Numbered from the stretch's first letter, positions 43,367 to 52,030 are shown. The stretch is DNA of 64,000 nucleotides from Rhodococcus sp. 14-1411-2a (GCF_002259485.1 NZ_NPGA01000011.1:171570-235569), one strand, 5' to 3'. The notes: a model not told the origin generated them from the sequence alone. Made by a program: numbers and translations.

Positions 43367-44767
43367 ATGACGGATCCGTACGAGGAACTCGCAGCGACGA
43401 TCGACAACATCGTCACCAGTGCGTTCGTGACGCCGATCGGCCCCGAATTTCTCGGCTCCGTTCTGAATGCGGCATTCGAGAAGGCGAACGTGGCCCTCGA
43501 CTACCGCGGCGAGTTCGAGCCGGCCGAAGTGGTCATCACGGAGGCGTTCGAGGTGATGCCGCACGAGCAGATCGTGACCATGGTGAAATCGCTGGGTACC
43601 GAAACCATCGGGGAATCGTCCAAGAACTGGAACGACTTGTCCGCTGCCGCGAACAGCGGATCCGACGGCTTCCGGTCCGGCATCGAGGCGGCCATGACGT
43701 CGGGCTGGTCGGGACCTACAGCCGACGCCGTCCGCGGCGGTGTGGGCGACTACGTCTCGTCTGCGAACGCGCTGTCCACCTCCATGAGTCTGATCAGCAA
43801 CAAGTTGCTCGAGGCGCACTCCGGTTTCACGCAGACGAAGTCGAGGATGCCGCCGGTGGTTGCGGGAGCCGAAAGCAGCTTGATCGATTCCCTGCTGCCC
43901 ATTCCCTTCGCCGCGAAGGAGGTGGTGTCGGCCCGAGAGGAGCAGCAGGAGGAAGCACGGCGAATCATGCGCTCGGTCTACGTACCAGGGGTATTGCAGT
44001 CCGATTCCGAGGTCCCGGTGCTACCGGCAGCGCACAACCCGGTCGTTGACGGTGGCGGTTCCGACGGCAGCTGGGGACAGTTTGGTTCTGCCGGGGGCGG
44101 AGATGGGGGTATCGGGTCGACTTCGCCCGGCGGCTCCGGTGCCGTGGGTGGGGCTGACAGGGCAGCGCAGGCGCAGGCCGGCGGCACTGGGGCTGCCGAA
44201 GCGGGTCGGAGCGGTAGTGCTGCGTCGGAGCAGCCAGGGTCGAGCGGTTCGGGTTCCCTGCTTCCGGCCGACCACTCCGGTGAAACTCGTGCCGCAGCGG
44301 CTACCGGGCCGGGTGCTTCCGGCAGTGGTGCGGGTTCCGGGGTCGGCGCAGGTCCCGGCGGGGGGTTCGGCGGAACAGGACCGGGCGGCAGCGGCTTCGC
44401 AGGATCCAATGGTTCCAGCTACGGCGGCGGTGCGGGATACGGGTCCGGATCCGGAGGCAGTTCCGGTACCGGATCGGGTTACGGCGGCTCGATTCTCGGC
44501 TCTCCGATCGGCGGCGGCACGGGCGGGATCGGTGCGGGCGGCAGCGGGGCGGGAGGCAGCGGTGCGGGCAGCGCAGCTACGGCGTCGGCCGGCCGCGCGG
44601 GAGCGCACGGCATGCCGGGAATGGGTGCCATGGGCGCAGCAGGCGCACGGGGAGCCGGCGACAACGACGGAGAGCACGCCGTTCCCGGCTACCTCGTCGA
44701 TGTGAGCAACGGCAGCGAGCTGATCGGCGATCTACCCCTGGTCGCACCTCCGGTACTCGGCGGCTGA
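43367..44767 (+). CDS. PPE/EspB-like secreted protein with Gly-rich tail
   Basis: The 466-residue protein has a helical N-terminal part (about residues 1-180) with a WxG-type turn (GWSG in SGWSGPTADAVRGGVGDYV) between long helices, as in ESX substrates, followed by a Gly/Ser-rich, low-complexity tail (about residues 220-430) and a short C-terminal segment. The next gene is EspG-like, and EspG is the chaperone that binds PPE proteins, so this is a probable type VII secretion substrate. No signal peptide is present, as expected for that route. ATG 43367 is preferred to GTG 43361. Confidence 0.72.
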   Translation: MTDPYEELAATIDNIVTSAFVTPIGPEFLGSVLNAAFEKANVALDYRGEFEPAEVVITEAFEVMPHEQIVTMVKSLGTETIGESSKNWNDLSAAANSGSDGFRSGIEAAMTSGWSGPTADAVRGGVGDYVSSANALSTSMSLISNKLLEAHSGFTQTKSRMPPVVAGAESSLIDSLLPIPFAAKEVVSAREEQQEEARRIMRSVYVPGVLQSDSEVPVLPAAHNPVVDGGGSDGSWGQFGSAGGGDGGIGSTSPGGSGAVGGADRAAQAQAGGTGAAEAGRSGSAASEQPGSSGSGSLLPADHSGETRAAAATGPGASGSGAGSGVGAGPGGGFGGTGPGGSGFAGSNGSSYGGGAGYGSGSGGSSGTGSGYGGSILGSPIGGGTGGIGAGGSGAGGSGAGSAATASAGRAGAHGMPGMGAMGAAGARGAGDNDGEHAVPGYLVDVSNGSELIGDLPLVAPPVLGG

Positions 44768-44769
44768 CG

Positions 44770-45516
44770 GTGACGAAATGGACCATGCCCGGCATCGACT
44801 TCATGATGCTGTGCAGTCGATTCGGGCGCGACCGACTGCCGTACCCCCTGGCGGTCACCATCGACGTCGAGACCGTCGACGAACTCCGACAGTTGCGGAG
44901 CGAGGCGTCGGCGAGGATCGACGCGATGATGGACGAGAAGCTCGGCGCAGCCGTTCGGACCGTCGTCGACCCGATCGTTCGCATCGAATGTCGCGGCGAG
45001 ACAACCGATTCTCGTCACGGCATCGTGCGCAGCCACTCAGCGATTCGCCACGACACTGCCGCGGTGCTCACTCGAGAGCCCGGGCCCGACGCCTCCTCCG
45101 GCGGTGCCGTCACCGTCGAACTGACCGGCCCTGCCTATGCCCCCGCCGTCGTTCTCGGATCCGTACCGAACATCGCTGCAGGCCGTCGACCGGCCGAGCG
45201 ACTCGAACGCGTCACTGCTGCAACGACTTCGGGTGGTTCGCATCTGTCCACCGCAACCCGGGGTGCGACGGCGGACGAGCGGTTCCGGTCGTTCTTCGAC
45301 CGCCCGCGGTCTGCAGTCGGCGAGATCATCGTCGCGCGCGGCCCGACCTACGACAACCGCCGCGACACCGATGCCGTTTCGTTCTTCTGGATGGACTTCG
45401 AACACGACGGCCGGTACATCGTCCACTCCGCGGAAACGATCGACATCGCGCCCGCCGATACTGCCGGCCTGGCGTCGGAGATCGGGCGGCACGTGGCAGT
45501 GGCGCTGAGGCGGTGA
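44770..45516 (+). CDS. EspG-family ESX secretion chaperone
   Basis: The 248-residue protein has the EspG layout: an N-terminal WTMPGIDFMMLCSRFGRDRLPYPLAV segment (the EspG start with Trp and a LPYPL block), a central region, and the C-terminal GEIIVARGPTYDNRR ... FFWMDFEHDGRYIVH strand typical of the family. EspG proteins bind cognate PPE proteins in the cytosol before type VII secretion. The start GTG is 2 bp after the PPE-like gene's stop. No ESX ATPase or membrane component lies in the window, so it must work with a distant ESX apparatus. Confidence 0.8.
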   Translation: MTKWTMPGIDFMMLCSRFGRDRLPYPLAVTIDVETVDELRQLRSEASARIDAMMDEKLGAAVRTVVDPIVRIECRGETTDSRHGIVRSHSAIRHDTAAVLTREPGPDASSGGAVTVELTGPAYAPAVVLGSVPNIAAGRRPAERLERVTAATTSGGSHLSTATRGATADERFRSFFDRPRSAVGEIIVARGPTYDNRRDTDAVSFFWMDFEHDGRYIVHSAETIDIAPADTAGLASEIGRHVAVALRR

Positions 45517-45529
45517 GGACGGCCCGCTC

Positions 45530-45587
45530 TTGACACCGTATCGATTTTCGATAGGTTATCGATATTCGTTGTTATCGACTATCGATA
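45530..45587 (+). promoter_or_regulatory. Promoter with repeated TATCGA sites before the DUF2975/XRE pair
   Basis: TTGACA (45530-45535) and TAGGTT (45552-45557) form a sigma70-type pair with a 16-nt spacer. The motif TATCGA or its reverse occurs repeatedly: the inverted repeat TATCGA-TTT-TCGATA (45539-45553) fills the spacer, the palindrome TATCGATA lies at 45557-45564 over the -10, and TATCGACTATCGATA lies at 45573-45587. The arrangement fits tight autorepression by the XRE protein encoded downstream. Confidence 0.75.
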
Positions 45588-45600
45588 TGGAGGCGGCGGG

Positions 45601-46200
45601 ATGGCATACGGAGTGGGCTCGGCACGGGCGAACAAATGGACGATGGCCGTCTATGCGGCGGCAGCTGTGATCTGGACCGGTCGGAAGATGTCGGAATACC
45701 GCTCTTCGGACCACGTCAGCGCAACCGTCACGCCTCTGGAGGAGTCGCCGACGCTCGACCTGTTCGGCGGACAGTTGCAGCCAGGCAACGTCATCGAGCT
45801 CAGTGTCGCCAAAAGCGACGTCCAGCGGCTCATCGGGATGATCGACTTCATGAGGTACGGCGAGATCGTGGCCGGCGGAATCCTCATCCTGGTGGGAATC
45901 TTCTTCGCGTACCGATTCTTCGACAATGTCATCAAGGAGACCCCGTTCAGCGTCGGTGCCAGCATCGACCTGGTCGTGGTTGCTGCCTGCCTGGTCCTGT
46001 ACCCGGTCATCACCGGAGGGCTTCGGGTGATGAGTACCAACGCCATCCAGGCCGCACTCGAAACAACCGAGGTCACCGATACTGCACGAAGCTTCGGCTC
46101 GGTCTGGCTGGCCTTGATCGTCGCTCTGGTCCTGCAATTCGTCTACGCAGTTCTCCGGCAAGGCTCCAAGCTCGCTCGCGATGCCGATGGTCTGGTCTGA
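45601..46200 (+). CDS. DUF2975-family membrane protein
   Basis: The 199-residue protein has four hydrophobic helices: MAVYAAAAVIWTG, IVAGGILILVGIFFAYRFF, IDLVVVAACLVLYPVITGG and LALIVALVLQFVYAVL. A DUF2975 protein followed directly by a small XRE regulator is a common pair (YoaS/YozG type). It has GGAGGCGGCGG before the ATG. Its stop overlaps the regulator's start by one base. The function is unknown, possibly membrane sensing for the regulator. Confidence 0.83.
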   Translation: MAYGVGSARANKWTMAVYAAAAVIWTGRKMSEYRSSDHVSATVTPLEESPTLDLFGGQLQPGNVIELSVAKSDVQRLIGMIDFMRYGEIVAGGILILVGIFFAYRFFDNVIKETPFSVGASIDLVVVAACLVLYPVITGGLRVMSTNAIQAALETTEVTDTARSFGSVWLALIVALVLQFVYAVLRQGSKLARDADGLV

Positions 46201-46427
46201 TGGCGGAGGAGTTCGTCGACCATCTCGTCGTCTGTCATCTGGGCGAGATTCTCGACGCCCGCGGTATGACTCTCGCGGAACTCTCGCGTCTCGCCGGGGT
46301 CAGCGTCGTCAATCTGTCGGTGCTCAAGAACGACCGCGCCAAGGCCATCCGATTCTCGACGCTCACCGCAGTCTGTCGCGTCCTCGGCTGCACACCCGGC
46401 GACCTGTTCACCCTCCGCGAGATCTGA
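46200..46427 (+). CDS. Small XRE-family regulator (YozG-like)
   Basis: The 75-residue protein is a Cro/C1-type helix-turn-helix: LGEILDARGMTLAELSRLAGVSVVNLSVLKNDRAKAIRFSTLTAVCRVLGCTPGDLF, read as one domain that fills the whole protein. Its ATG overlaps the DUF2975 stop (TGATG), so the two proteins are co-translated. The multiple TATCGA sites at 45539-45587 are the likely operators, giving feedback control. Confidence 0.88.
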   Translation: MAEEFVDHLVVCHLGEILDARGMTLAELSRLAGVSVVNLSVLKNDRAKAIRFSTLTAVCRVLGCTPGDLFTLREI

Positions 46428-46517
46428 CGTCCGCCCGATCGCAGCCACACCAGTCGGACAAATCGAACAAGTACATTGGATGACGGTAACCAGCACTACG
46501 AGAGAGAGTCCATCACA

Positions 46518-47750
46518 TTGTCTGCTCCGGCCGGTCAACCGTTGTCCAAGGGTCAGAACGGCCCCCTCACCGTCGGTGACGTCGTCGTCTCCATCTCGCT
46601 GGCCGTACCTGCGGACCTGTCCGCGCTACTGGTCACCGACGCCGGAAAAGTACGCACCGACGCCGACTTCGTGTTCTTCAACCAGCCCACCGGCCCCGGT
46701 GTTCGCCTCGAGCCCGGCCAGGGCGGACCGGCCCGGCTCGCCGTGTCGCTCGCTGCAGTGCCCGCCGACATCGAGCAGATCCGCGCGGTCATCACCCTCG
46801 ACGACGCGTCGAGCAACTTCGGGCGATCCACCGCCCCCGTGGCGCGGGTGAGCGATACAGCCGGAAATGTGTTGTACGAGTACACAATCGATGGCCTCAG
46901 CTCGGAGTCCATCGTGATCGCGCTGGAGATCTACCGCCGTCAGGGAAGTTGGAAGGTGCGAGCCGTCGGGCAGGGCTACGCGGGCGGGTTCGCCGCCCTG
47001 GTGACCGATCACGGTGTGTCCGTGGACGACGCCCCTGCTCCGACACCTGCCGCACCGACACCTCCTCCCGCTCCCGTCACTCCACCGCCGCCCGCTGCCC
47101 CGCCGGCACCGCCCGCCGCCCCGGTCCCCACCGAGGCTCCGGAAGTCAGCCTCACCAAGTCCAAGCCCGTCAGCCTCACGAAGGGCCAGAAGGTCACCCT
47201 CCGCAAGGACGGCGGCGTGGCGCTGACGGTCATCCGGATGGGTCTCGGCTGGGACCCGGTGACCACTCCGAAGAAGGGCGGATTCTTCGGCGGCGGCGGC
47301 CGAGCTGCGAACATCGACCTGGACGCGTCGGCGATCATGCTCGCCGACCGCAACGTCAACGATGTCGTCTACTACGGGCAGCTCAATGCCAAGGACGGCT
47401 CGATCGTGCACCAGGGTGACAACCTCACCGGCGAAGGCGAGGGCGACGACGAGGTGATCGTGGTCGACCTGACGCGGGTACCCAAGCACGTGACCGGCAT
47501 CATCTTCACGGTCACGTCGTACCGCGGTCAGACGTTCGAGCAGGTCGCGAACGCATTCTGCCGTCTCGTCGACAACACCACCAACACCGAACTGGCCCGC
47601 TTCACCCTGCAGGGCGGCATGCCGTTCACCGGTCTGGTGATGGCGAAGGTGTACCGCCAGGGCAGCGAATGGAAGCTCCAGGCCATCGGCGACGGTATCC
47701 AGGCCAAGCATGCCGGTGAAGCCGTCAAACAGCTCGGCCGCTATATGTGA
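46518..47750 (+). CDS. Two-domain TerD-like protein with Pro-rich linker
   Basis: Read from TTG 46518 this is a 410-residue protein with two TerD domains. The N-terminal one (about 1-165) has LSKGQ, FVFFNQPTGPG and [14 protein letters not shown], but the acidic GDNxTGxGxGDDE loop is missing. A Pro/Ala-rich linker spans about 168-211. The C-terminal domain (215-410) is canonical: SLTKGQKVTLRK, NIDLDASAIML, HQGDNLTGEGEGDDE. One domain should therefore bind calcium and the other not. An in-frame TTG at 46476 is an alternative start; the upstream AGAGAGAG favours 46518. Its 3' end overlaps the convergent GT87 gene by 26 bp. Confidence 0.86.
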   Translation: MSAPAGQPLSKGQNGPLTVGDVVVSISLAVPADLSALLVTDAGKVRTDADFVFFNQPTGPGVRLEPGQGGPARLAVSLAAVPADIEQIRAVITLDDASSNFGRSTAPVARVSDTAGNVLYEYTIDGLSSESIVIALEIYRRQGSWKVRAVGQGYAGGFAALVTDHGVSVDDAPAPTPAAPTPPPAPVTPPPPAAPPAPPAAPVPTEAPEVSLTKSKPVSLTKGQKVTLRKDGGVALTVIRMGLGWDPVTTPKKGGFFGGGGRAANIDLDASAIMLADRNVNDVVYYGQLNAKDGSIVHQGDNLTGEGEGDDEVIVVDLTRVPKHVTGIIFTVTSYRGQTFEQVANAFCRLVDNTTNTELARFTLQGGMPFTGLVMAKVYRQGSEWKLQAIGDGIQAKHAGEAVKQLGRYM

Positions 47751-49278
47751 CCTTGCGGGCAGTAGTCGTCCGATCTGCAGCGCCGTCGAGCACGCCACCG
47801 AGCGGGTCGACGGCGCTGCCGTTTCGAATGAGATCCTCGGCCGGCCGGTAGATCTGCCGAACGATCAACGCGCACAATCCGATCACGGCGACATCGCGCA
47901 CCACGACGGTCGCGGTGAACCACTGTTCGGGTAGACCCTTGTTCTCCACACCCAGGTAGTAGTACATCCGCGGGAACCAGACGAAGGCGTCGATCGTCAT
48001 CCACGCCAACAGGATTCGACGATGCGGCAGCGCCAGTACGGCCAGCGGAACCAGCCACAGCGAGTACTGCGGACTCCACACCTTGTTGGTGAGCAGGAAC
48101 CCGGCGACCACCAGGAACACCAGCTGCGCGAGCCGCGGCCGCGTCGGAGCCGTCGTGCCGATGTACGCGATCAGCGCACACACGATGGCGAACAACACGA
48201 GCGTCACGGCATTGAGAACCAACGGTTTGTCGCCCGGGTACAGCGGACCGTCGAAACCGGTCCAACCGGTGAACGAGGTGACCACGTTGTACAGCGAATC
48301 CGGGTCCGCGCCGCGCTCGGAATTGAGCCGGAAGAACTCGTACCATCCCGACGGATACAGCAGCGCCAGTGGAAGATTGACCGCCAACCAGGCACCTATC
48401 GCCGCACCGGCGGTGATGCCCCACTCGCGCATCTTTCCGGTGCGCCAGCACAGCACCAGCAGGGGCCCGAGGAACAACAGGGGATAGAGCTTGGTGGCAC
48501 CGCCGAGACCGATCAGAACTCCGGCCAGTACCGGCTTCTTCTTGGCCCATGCCAGCAACCCAGTGAGCGCGAAAGCCGTTGCGAGAGCGTCGAAATTGGT
48601 GAATCCGTGCACGATCACCAGGGGCGAGACCGCCACGAGGGCAGCGTCCCAGATGCGGCGTCCGGCGGCTATTGCGGTGGCCCATACGGTGACCAACCAG
48701 GCGACGGCCAATCCCAGGGCAACCACGTTGAAGTAGACGACGACCGGCAACGCCTGCGGCAGGAAACTCAGTGAGTTCCATGCCTTTCCGACGACCATCG
48801 ACCCGTACTGGTAGAGCCCGGCGAGCACCGGGTACTCCATGTACCGAATCTGACTCGACCCGTCGGCCTTGGTCTCTTCCCAGGACTTCTTGTACGGGAA
48901 CGCACCTTGATCGAGTCGCTCCGCCCCGTACAGCGGCACGGTATCGGAGTAACACATCGCCACGTACTGACGACTGCCACTCCAATCGAGTCCGAGCTCA
49001 CCGCCCGGTCCCACCGGTGCCTGCTGGATACACGCGGCCTTGGCGAACCAACCGAAGCAGAGAAAGACCACCGCGAGCAGCAGAATCACCCGGAGCGCAG
49101 TGAACCAGCGCTGCCGTCCGATGACCGCGTGCTTGCCGACCGGACCGCCGATGACCGAGGACAATTCCTCGGTCATCGGATCGGTACGACTGGGTAGATC
49201 GCGGTCCGCAGCGCTCGCCGAATCGAGGCGACCGGGGCTCGCCACGGCTCGACCCTTGCGGTCGGGTTCGGTCGTCAC
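47725..49278 (-). CDS. GT87/DUF2029-type membrane glycosyltransferase (second copy)
   Basis: The 517-residue protein has a cytoplasmic N-terminus of about 60 residues and ten or more membrane helices with GT87-like motifs: CYSDTVPLYGAERLDQGAFPY, MEYPVLAGLYQYG, LIGLGGATKLYPLLFLGPLLV and NKVWSPQYSLWLVPLAVL. It follows ponA1 by 10 bp on the same strand, the position occupied by Rv0051 in M. tuberculosis, so it is the likely orthologue. It should act in cell-envelope glycolipid or glycan assembly. It is about 50 residues longer than the copy at 33100-34503. Confidence 0.87.
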   Translation of the reverse strand: MTTEPDRKGRAVASPGRLDSASAADRDLPSRTDPMTEELSSVIGGPVGKHAVIGRQRWFTALRVILLLAVVFLCFGWFAKAACIQQAPVGPGGELGLDWSGSRQYVAMCYSDTVPLYGAERLDQGAFPYKKSWEETKADGSSQIRYMEYPVLAGLYQYGSMVVGKAWNSLSFLPQALPVVVYFNVVALGLAVAWLVTVWATAIAAGRRIWDAALVAVSPLVIVHGFTNFDALATAFALTGLLAWAKKKPVLAGVLIGLGGATKLYPLLFLGPLLVLCWRTGKMREWGITAGAAIGAWLAVNLPLALLYPSGWYEFFRLNSERGADPDSLYNVVTSFTGWTGFDGPLYPGDKPLVLNAVTLVLFAIVCALIAYIGTTAPTRPRLAQLVFLVVAGFLLTNKVWSPQYSLWLVPLAVLALPHRRILLAWMTIDAFVWFPRMYYYLGVENKGLPEQWFTATVVVRDVAVIGLCALIVRQIYRPAEDLIRNGSAVDPLGGVLDGAADRTTTARKVTYSGRAV

Positions 49279-49288
49279 CGCCGCGTCG

Positions 49289-52030
49289 CTACTGCCCGGG
49301 CGCTGCCGGTTCGGGCGCTGCCGGTTCGGGTGCCGCCGGTTCGGGTTCCGCGGGCTGCGCCGGTGCCAGTCCGGGAAGCGGGATGGTCACGCCGGGCAGA
49401 ATCTCGACCTGCCGCGGAGTGATGACGACCGGCGGCGAGATCTCCGTCGGAATCGGCAGGGTCACCTGCGGCGGAGCTGTCGATGGTGCCACCGTCGTCG
49501 CCGGAGCGGGTGCCGAGTACTGCGGCACACCGGCCTGACCCGCGATGGCCTCGGGCGTCGGGAAGGTCTCGTTCGAGGTGCCGTCCAACGTGCCGTCCAA
49601 CGTGTCTTTCCAGATGTCCGACGGTAGTCCCGAGCCGTAGATCGGTCCGCCGTAACTGTTCTCGAGCGGCAGACCCTGCTCGGTGCCCACCCAGACGGCA
49701 GTGGACAGCGACGGCGTGTAGCCGACCATCCAGGCATCCTTGTTCTGACCGGTGTCTCCGAGCTGAGCGGTACCGGTCTTGGCTGCCGACTGGCGACCGC
49801 CGGCGAGGTTGTGACCGTTGGAGTAGCCGGCGATCGGACGCATCGCCGAGGTCACGTTGTCCGCAACCGCAGCCGAGACGACCTGCTGGCCGGCTTCGGG
49901 AGCCCGGTCGAGCAGCACGGTGCCGTCGGCGGTGACGACCTTCTGCACGAAGTGCGGAGTGTGATAGACGCCGGACGCAGCCAATGTCGCGTAGGCCGAA
50001 GCCATGTCGATGACGCGAGACTGATACTGGCCGAGCACGACTCCGTAGTTGGGGCCCGCGTTGTCGGGCTCGGTGAGGGTGGGTCCGACGCCCTCGATCT
50101 CCTGCGGGATGCCGAGCGTGTGTGCCATGTCCGCGATGGCCTGCGGACCGTTGTCCATGCTGAGCATCATCCGGTAGAAGCTGGTGTTCAGTGAACGCTT
50201 CAGCGCCTCGGCGATGGTGCACGTTCCACAGGAAGCGCCCTCGACATTGCTGATCTCGATGCCGTTGACGTCGAGCGGGGAGCTGTCGTACATCTTCGAC
50301 AGCGGAATGCCCTGATCCAGCGCGGCGGCAAGACCGAACACCTTGAACGAGGATCCGGTCTGCAAGCCGGACTGGGCGAAGTCGAATCCTCGACCGTCCG
50401 CACCGCCGTAGTACGAGCGAACCGCGCCGGTGCGTGGATCGATCGACACCGACGCCGTCCGCAGCTCCGAGGGCTCGCCCTCCATGTTGCTGTTCACGGC
50501 CTCGACCGCGGCCGCCTGGGCGTTCGGGTCGATGGTCGTGGTGATCTGCAACCCCTCGGTATTGAGGTCCTGGTCACTGATACCCACCGCCGACAGCTCT
50601 CGCAGCACCTGGGCCTTGATCAAGCCGTCCGGCCCGGCATCCTGAGCATCGCCGGTATCGACCTGCGCGCTCGGGACCACCGCCGGGAACGTCATCGACG
50701 CCCGCTGGGTCGCATCGAGCTGACCCTGGGAGACCATGCCGTCGAGCACGTAGTCCCAACGCGCTTGCGCGCCGGTGGGGTTGAACTCGGGATCGAGATT
50801 GGAGGGTTGCTGGATGACGGAGGCGAGAACGGCACCCTCCTCCACCGACAGCTGGTCGACGGACTTGCCGAAGTACGCCGTCGACGCGGCGGCGATGCCG
50901 TAGGCACCGCGACCGAAGTAGATGGTGTTCAGGTACGCCGCAAGAATGTCGTCCTTGGACCACTGCCGCGCCATCTTCGAGGAGATGACGAGCTCACGCA
51001 TCTTTCGGGTCAGCGTCCGATCGTTACCGACCAGCGCGTTCTTGACGTACTGCTGGGTGATGGTCGAGCCACCGCCGGCACTGTCGCGTCCGAGCACGTT
51101 GTCACGCAGAGCCCGGCCGAAACCGGTCACCGAGAATCCCGGATTGGAGTAGAAGTCGCGATCCTCGGCCGAGAGAACGGCGTTGCGCACGTGCTCCGGG
51201 ATCTGATCGATCGTCACGTCGGTGCGGTTGCCCTCGGGTGGCACCACCTTGCCGAGCACACTCGAGCCGTCGGCCGCGAAGATCGTGGCGACCTGGTTGG
51301 TTCTGATGTCGCCGGGACGCGGCACGTCCTCGACGGTGTAGGCCACCATGAACGCCAGGATCGGCACGATCAGACCCAGGGCGATCAACGCATACATCGT
51401 GCGTCGAACGACCCGCCACTTGGACTTCTTCTTCGTTTTCGCGGCGGGACCTCTTTCGGGCGGCTCGGGCGGTTCGCTGCCCGAGGAGAGAACTGATGGA
51501 TCGTTCGGTTCGTGGGGTGGTGGCACAGCGCCGGACCGAGTCACGCCCGTCGGGGCGGCGGATCGCACAGGAGGCGCGATGGGCGGCTCTCCGTACCGAC
51601 GTTCGCCGTAGGGACGCTCACCCGCGGGACGTCCACTCACCGGATCCACCGGTGGCCTGCCCTGAGCGGGTCGGCCCTGCGGGGGCATGGGAGGGCGGCC
51701 CTGCGGGGGCATCGGACGCTGACCGGGAGGGGGACCGGGTCGCTGGCCGGGAGGAGGCATGGGAGGACGACCCTGCGGCGGCATCGGACGCTGACCGGGA
51801 GGAGGTCCCGGTCGCTGGCCGGGAGGGGGTACCGGTCGCTGGCCGGGCGGAGGCATCGGGGGACGGCCCTGCGGCGGCATCGGACGCTGGCCGGGAGGGG
51901 GTACCGGGCGACGCCCGGGTGGGTCGGAATGGCGGCTGCCGCGCGGCGGCCCGGGCACGTCGGGACGCCGTCCGGAGTCGCTACGGCCCGGTTCGTTGCT
52001 ACCCGGATTGTTGTCGTAGGGGGAACTCAC
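49289..52030 (-). CDS. ponA1: Bifunctional penicillin-binding protein 1A (PonA1-like)
   Basis: The 913-residue protein builds peptidoglycan outside the membrane. In order: a Pro/Gly-rich cytoplasmic tail with repeated PPPGQRP-type units (about residues 15-130), one membrane helix (MYALIALGLIVPILAFMVAY), a GT51 glycosyltransferase domain (AEDRDFYSNPGF; GGSTITQQYVKN; AYLNTIYFGRGAYGIAAAS), a transpeptidase domain with S560-x-x-K563, and KTGTAQ, and a Pro-rich C-terminal tail. GTG 52030 is the start. It precedes the GT87 gene as in mycobacteria. Confidence 0.95.
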   Translation of the reverse strand: MSSPYDNNPGSNEPGRSDSGRRPDVPGPPRGSRHSDPPGRRPVPPPGQRPMPPQGRPPMPPPGQRPVPPPGQRPGPPPGQRPMPPQGRPPMPPPGQRPGPPPGQRPMPPQGRPPMPPQGRPAQGRPPVDPVSGRPAGERPYGERRYGEPPIAPPVRSAAPTGVTRSGAVPPPHEPNDPSVLSSGSEPPEPPERGPAAKTKKKSKWRVVRRTMYALIALGLIVPILAFMVAYTVEDVPRPGDIRTNQVATIFAADGSSVLGKVVPPEGNRTDVTIDQIPEHVRNAVLSAEDRDFYSNPGFSVTGFGRALRDNVLGRDSAGGGSTITQQYVKNALVGNDRTLTRKMRELVISSKMARQWSKDDILAAYLNTIYFGRGAYGIAAASTAYFGKSVDQLSVEEGAVLASVIQQPSNLDPEFNPTGAQARWDYVLDGMVSQGQLDATQRASMTFPAVVPSAQVDTGDAQDAGPDGLIKAQVLRELSAVGISDQDLNTEGLQITTTIDPNAQAAAVEAVNSNMEGEPSELRTASVSIDPRTGAVRSYYGGADGRGFDFAQSGLQTGSSFKVFGLAAALDQGIPLSKMYDSSPLDVNGIEISNVEGASCGTCTIAEALKRSLNTSFYRMMLSMDNGPQAIADMAHTLGIPQEIEGVGPTLTEPDNAGPNYGVVLGQYQSRVIDMASAYATLAASGVYHTPHFVQKVVTADGTVLLDRAPEAGQQVVSAAVADNVTSAMRPIAGYSNGHNLAGGRQSAAKTGTAQLGDTGQNKDAWMVGYTPSLSTAVWVGTEQGLPLENSYGGPIYGSGLPSDIWKDTLDGTLDGTSNETFPTPEAIAGQAGVPQYSAPAPATTVAPSTAPPQVTLPIPTEISPPVVITPRQVEILPGVTIPLPGLAPAQPAEPEPAAPEPAAPEPAAPGQ
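51660..51960 (-). repeat. Tandem Pro/Gly-coding repeats in ponA1
   Basis: About ten imperfect direct repeats of 15-30 bp, with units translating as PPPGQRP(M/V/G)PPQGRP, encode the cytoplasmic tail of PonA1. The near-identity of units at DNA level suggests recent expansion; copy number is likely to vary between strains. Confidence 0.75.

Noticed and set aside
42164..43819. A 551-codon open frame on the minus strand.
   Set aside because: It covers the PRTase-StiP, HAD and PPE-like genes in antisense and shows no recognisable domain.
51660..51960. The repeat block in ponA1 as a CRISPR-like or mobile repeat.
   Set aside because: The units stay in frame and encode the Pro/Gly-rich tail typical of actinobacterial PonA proteins.
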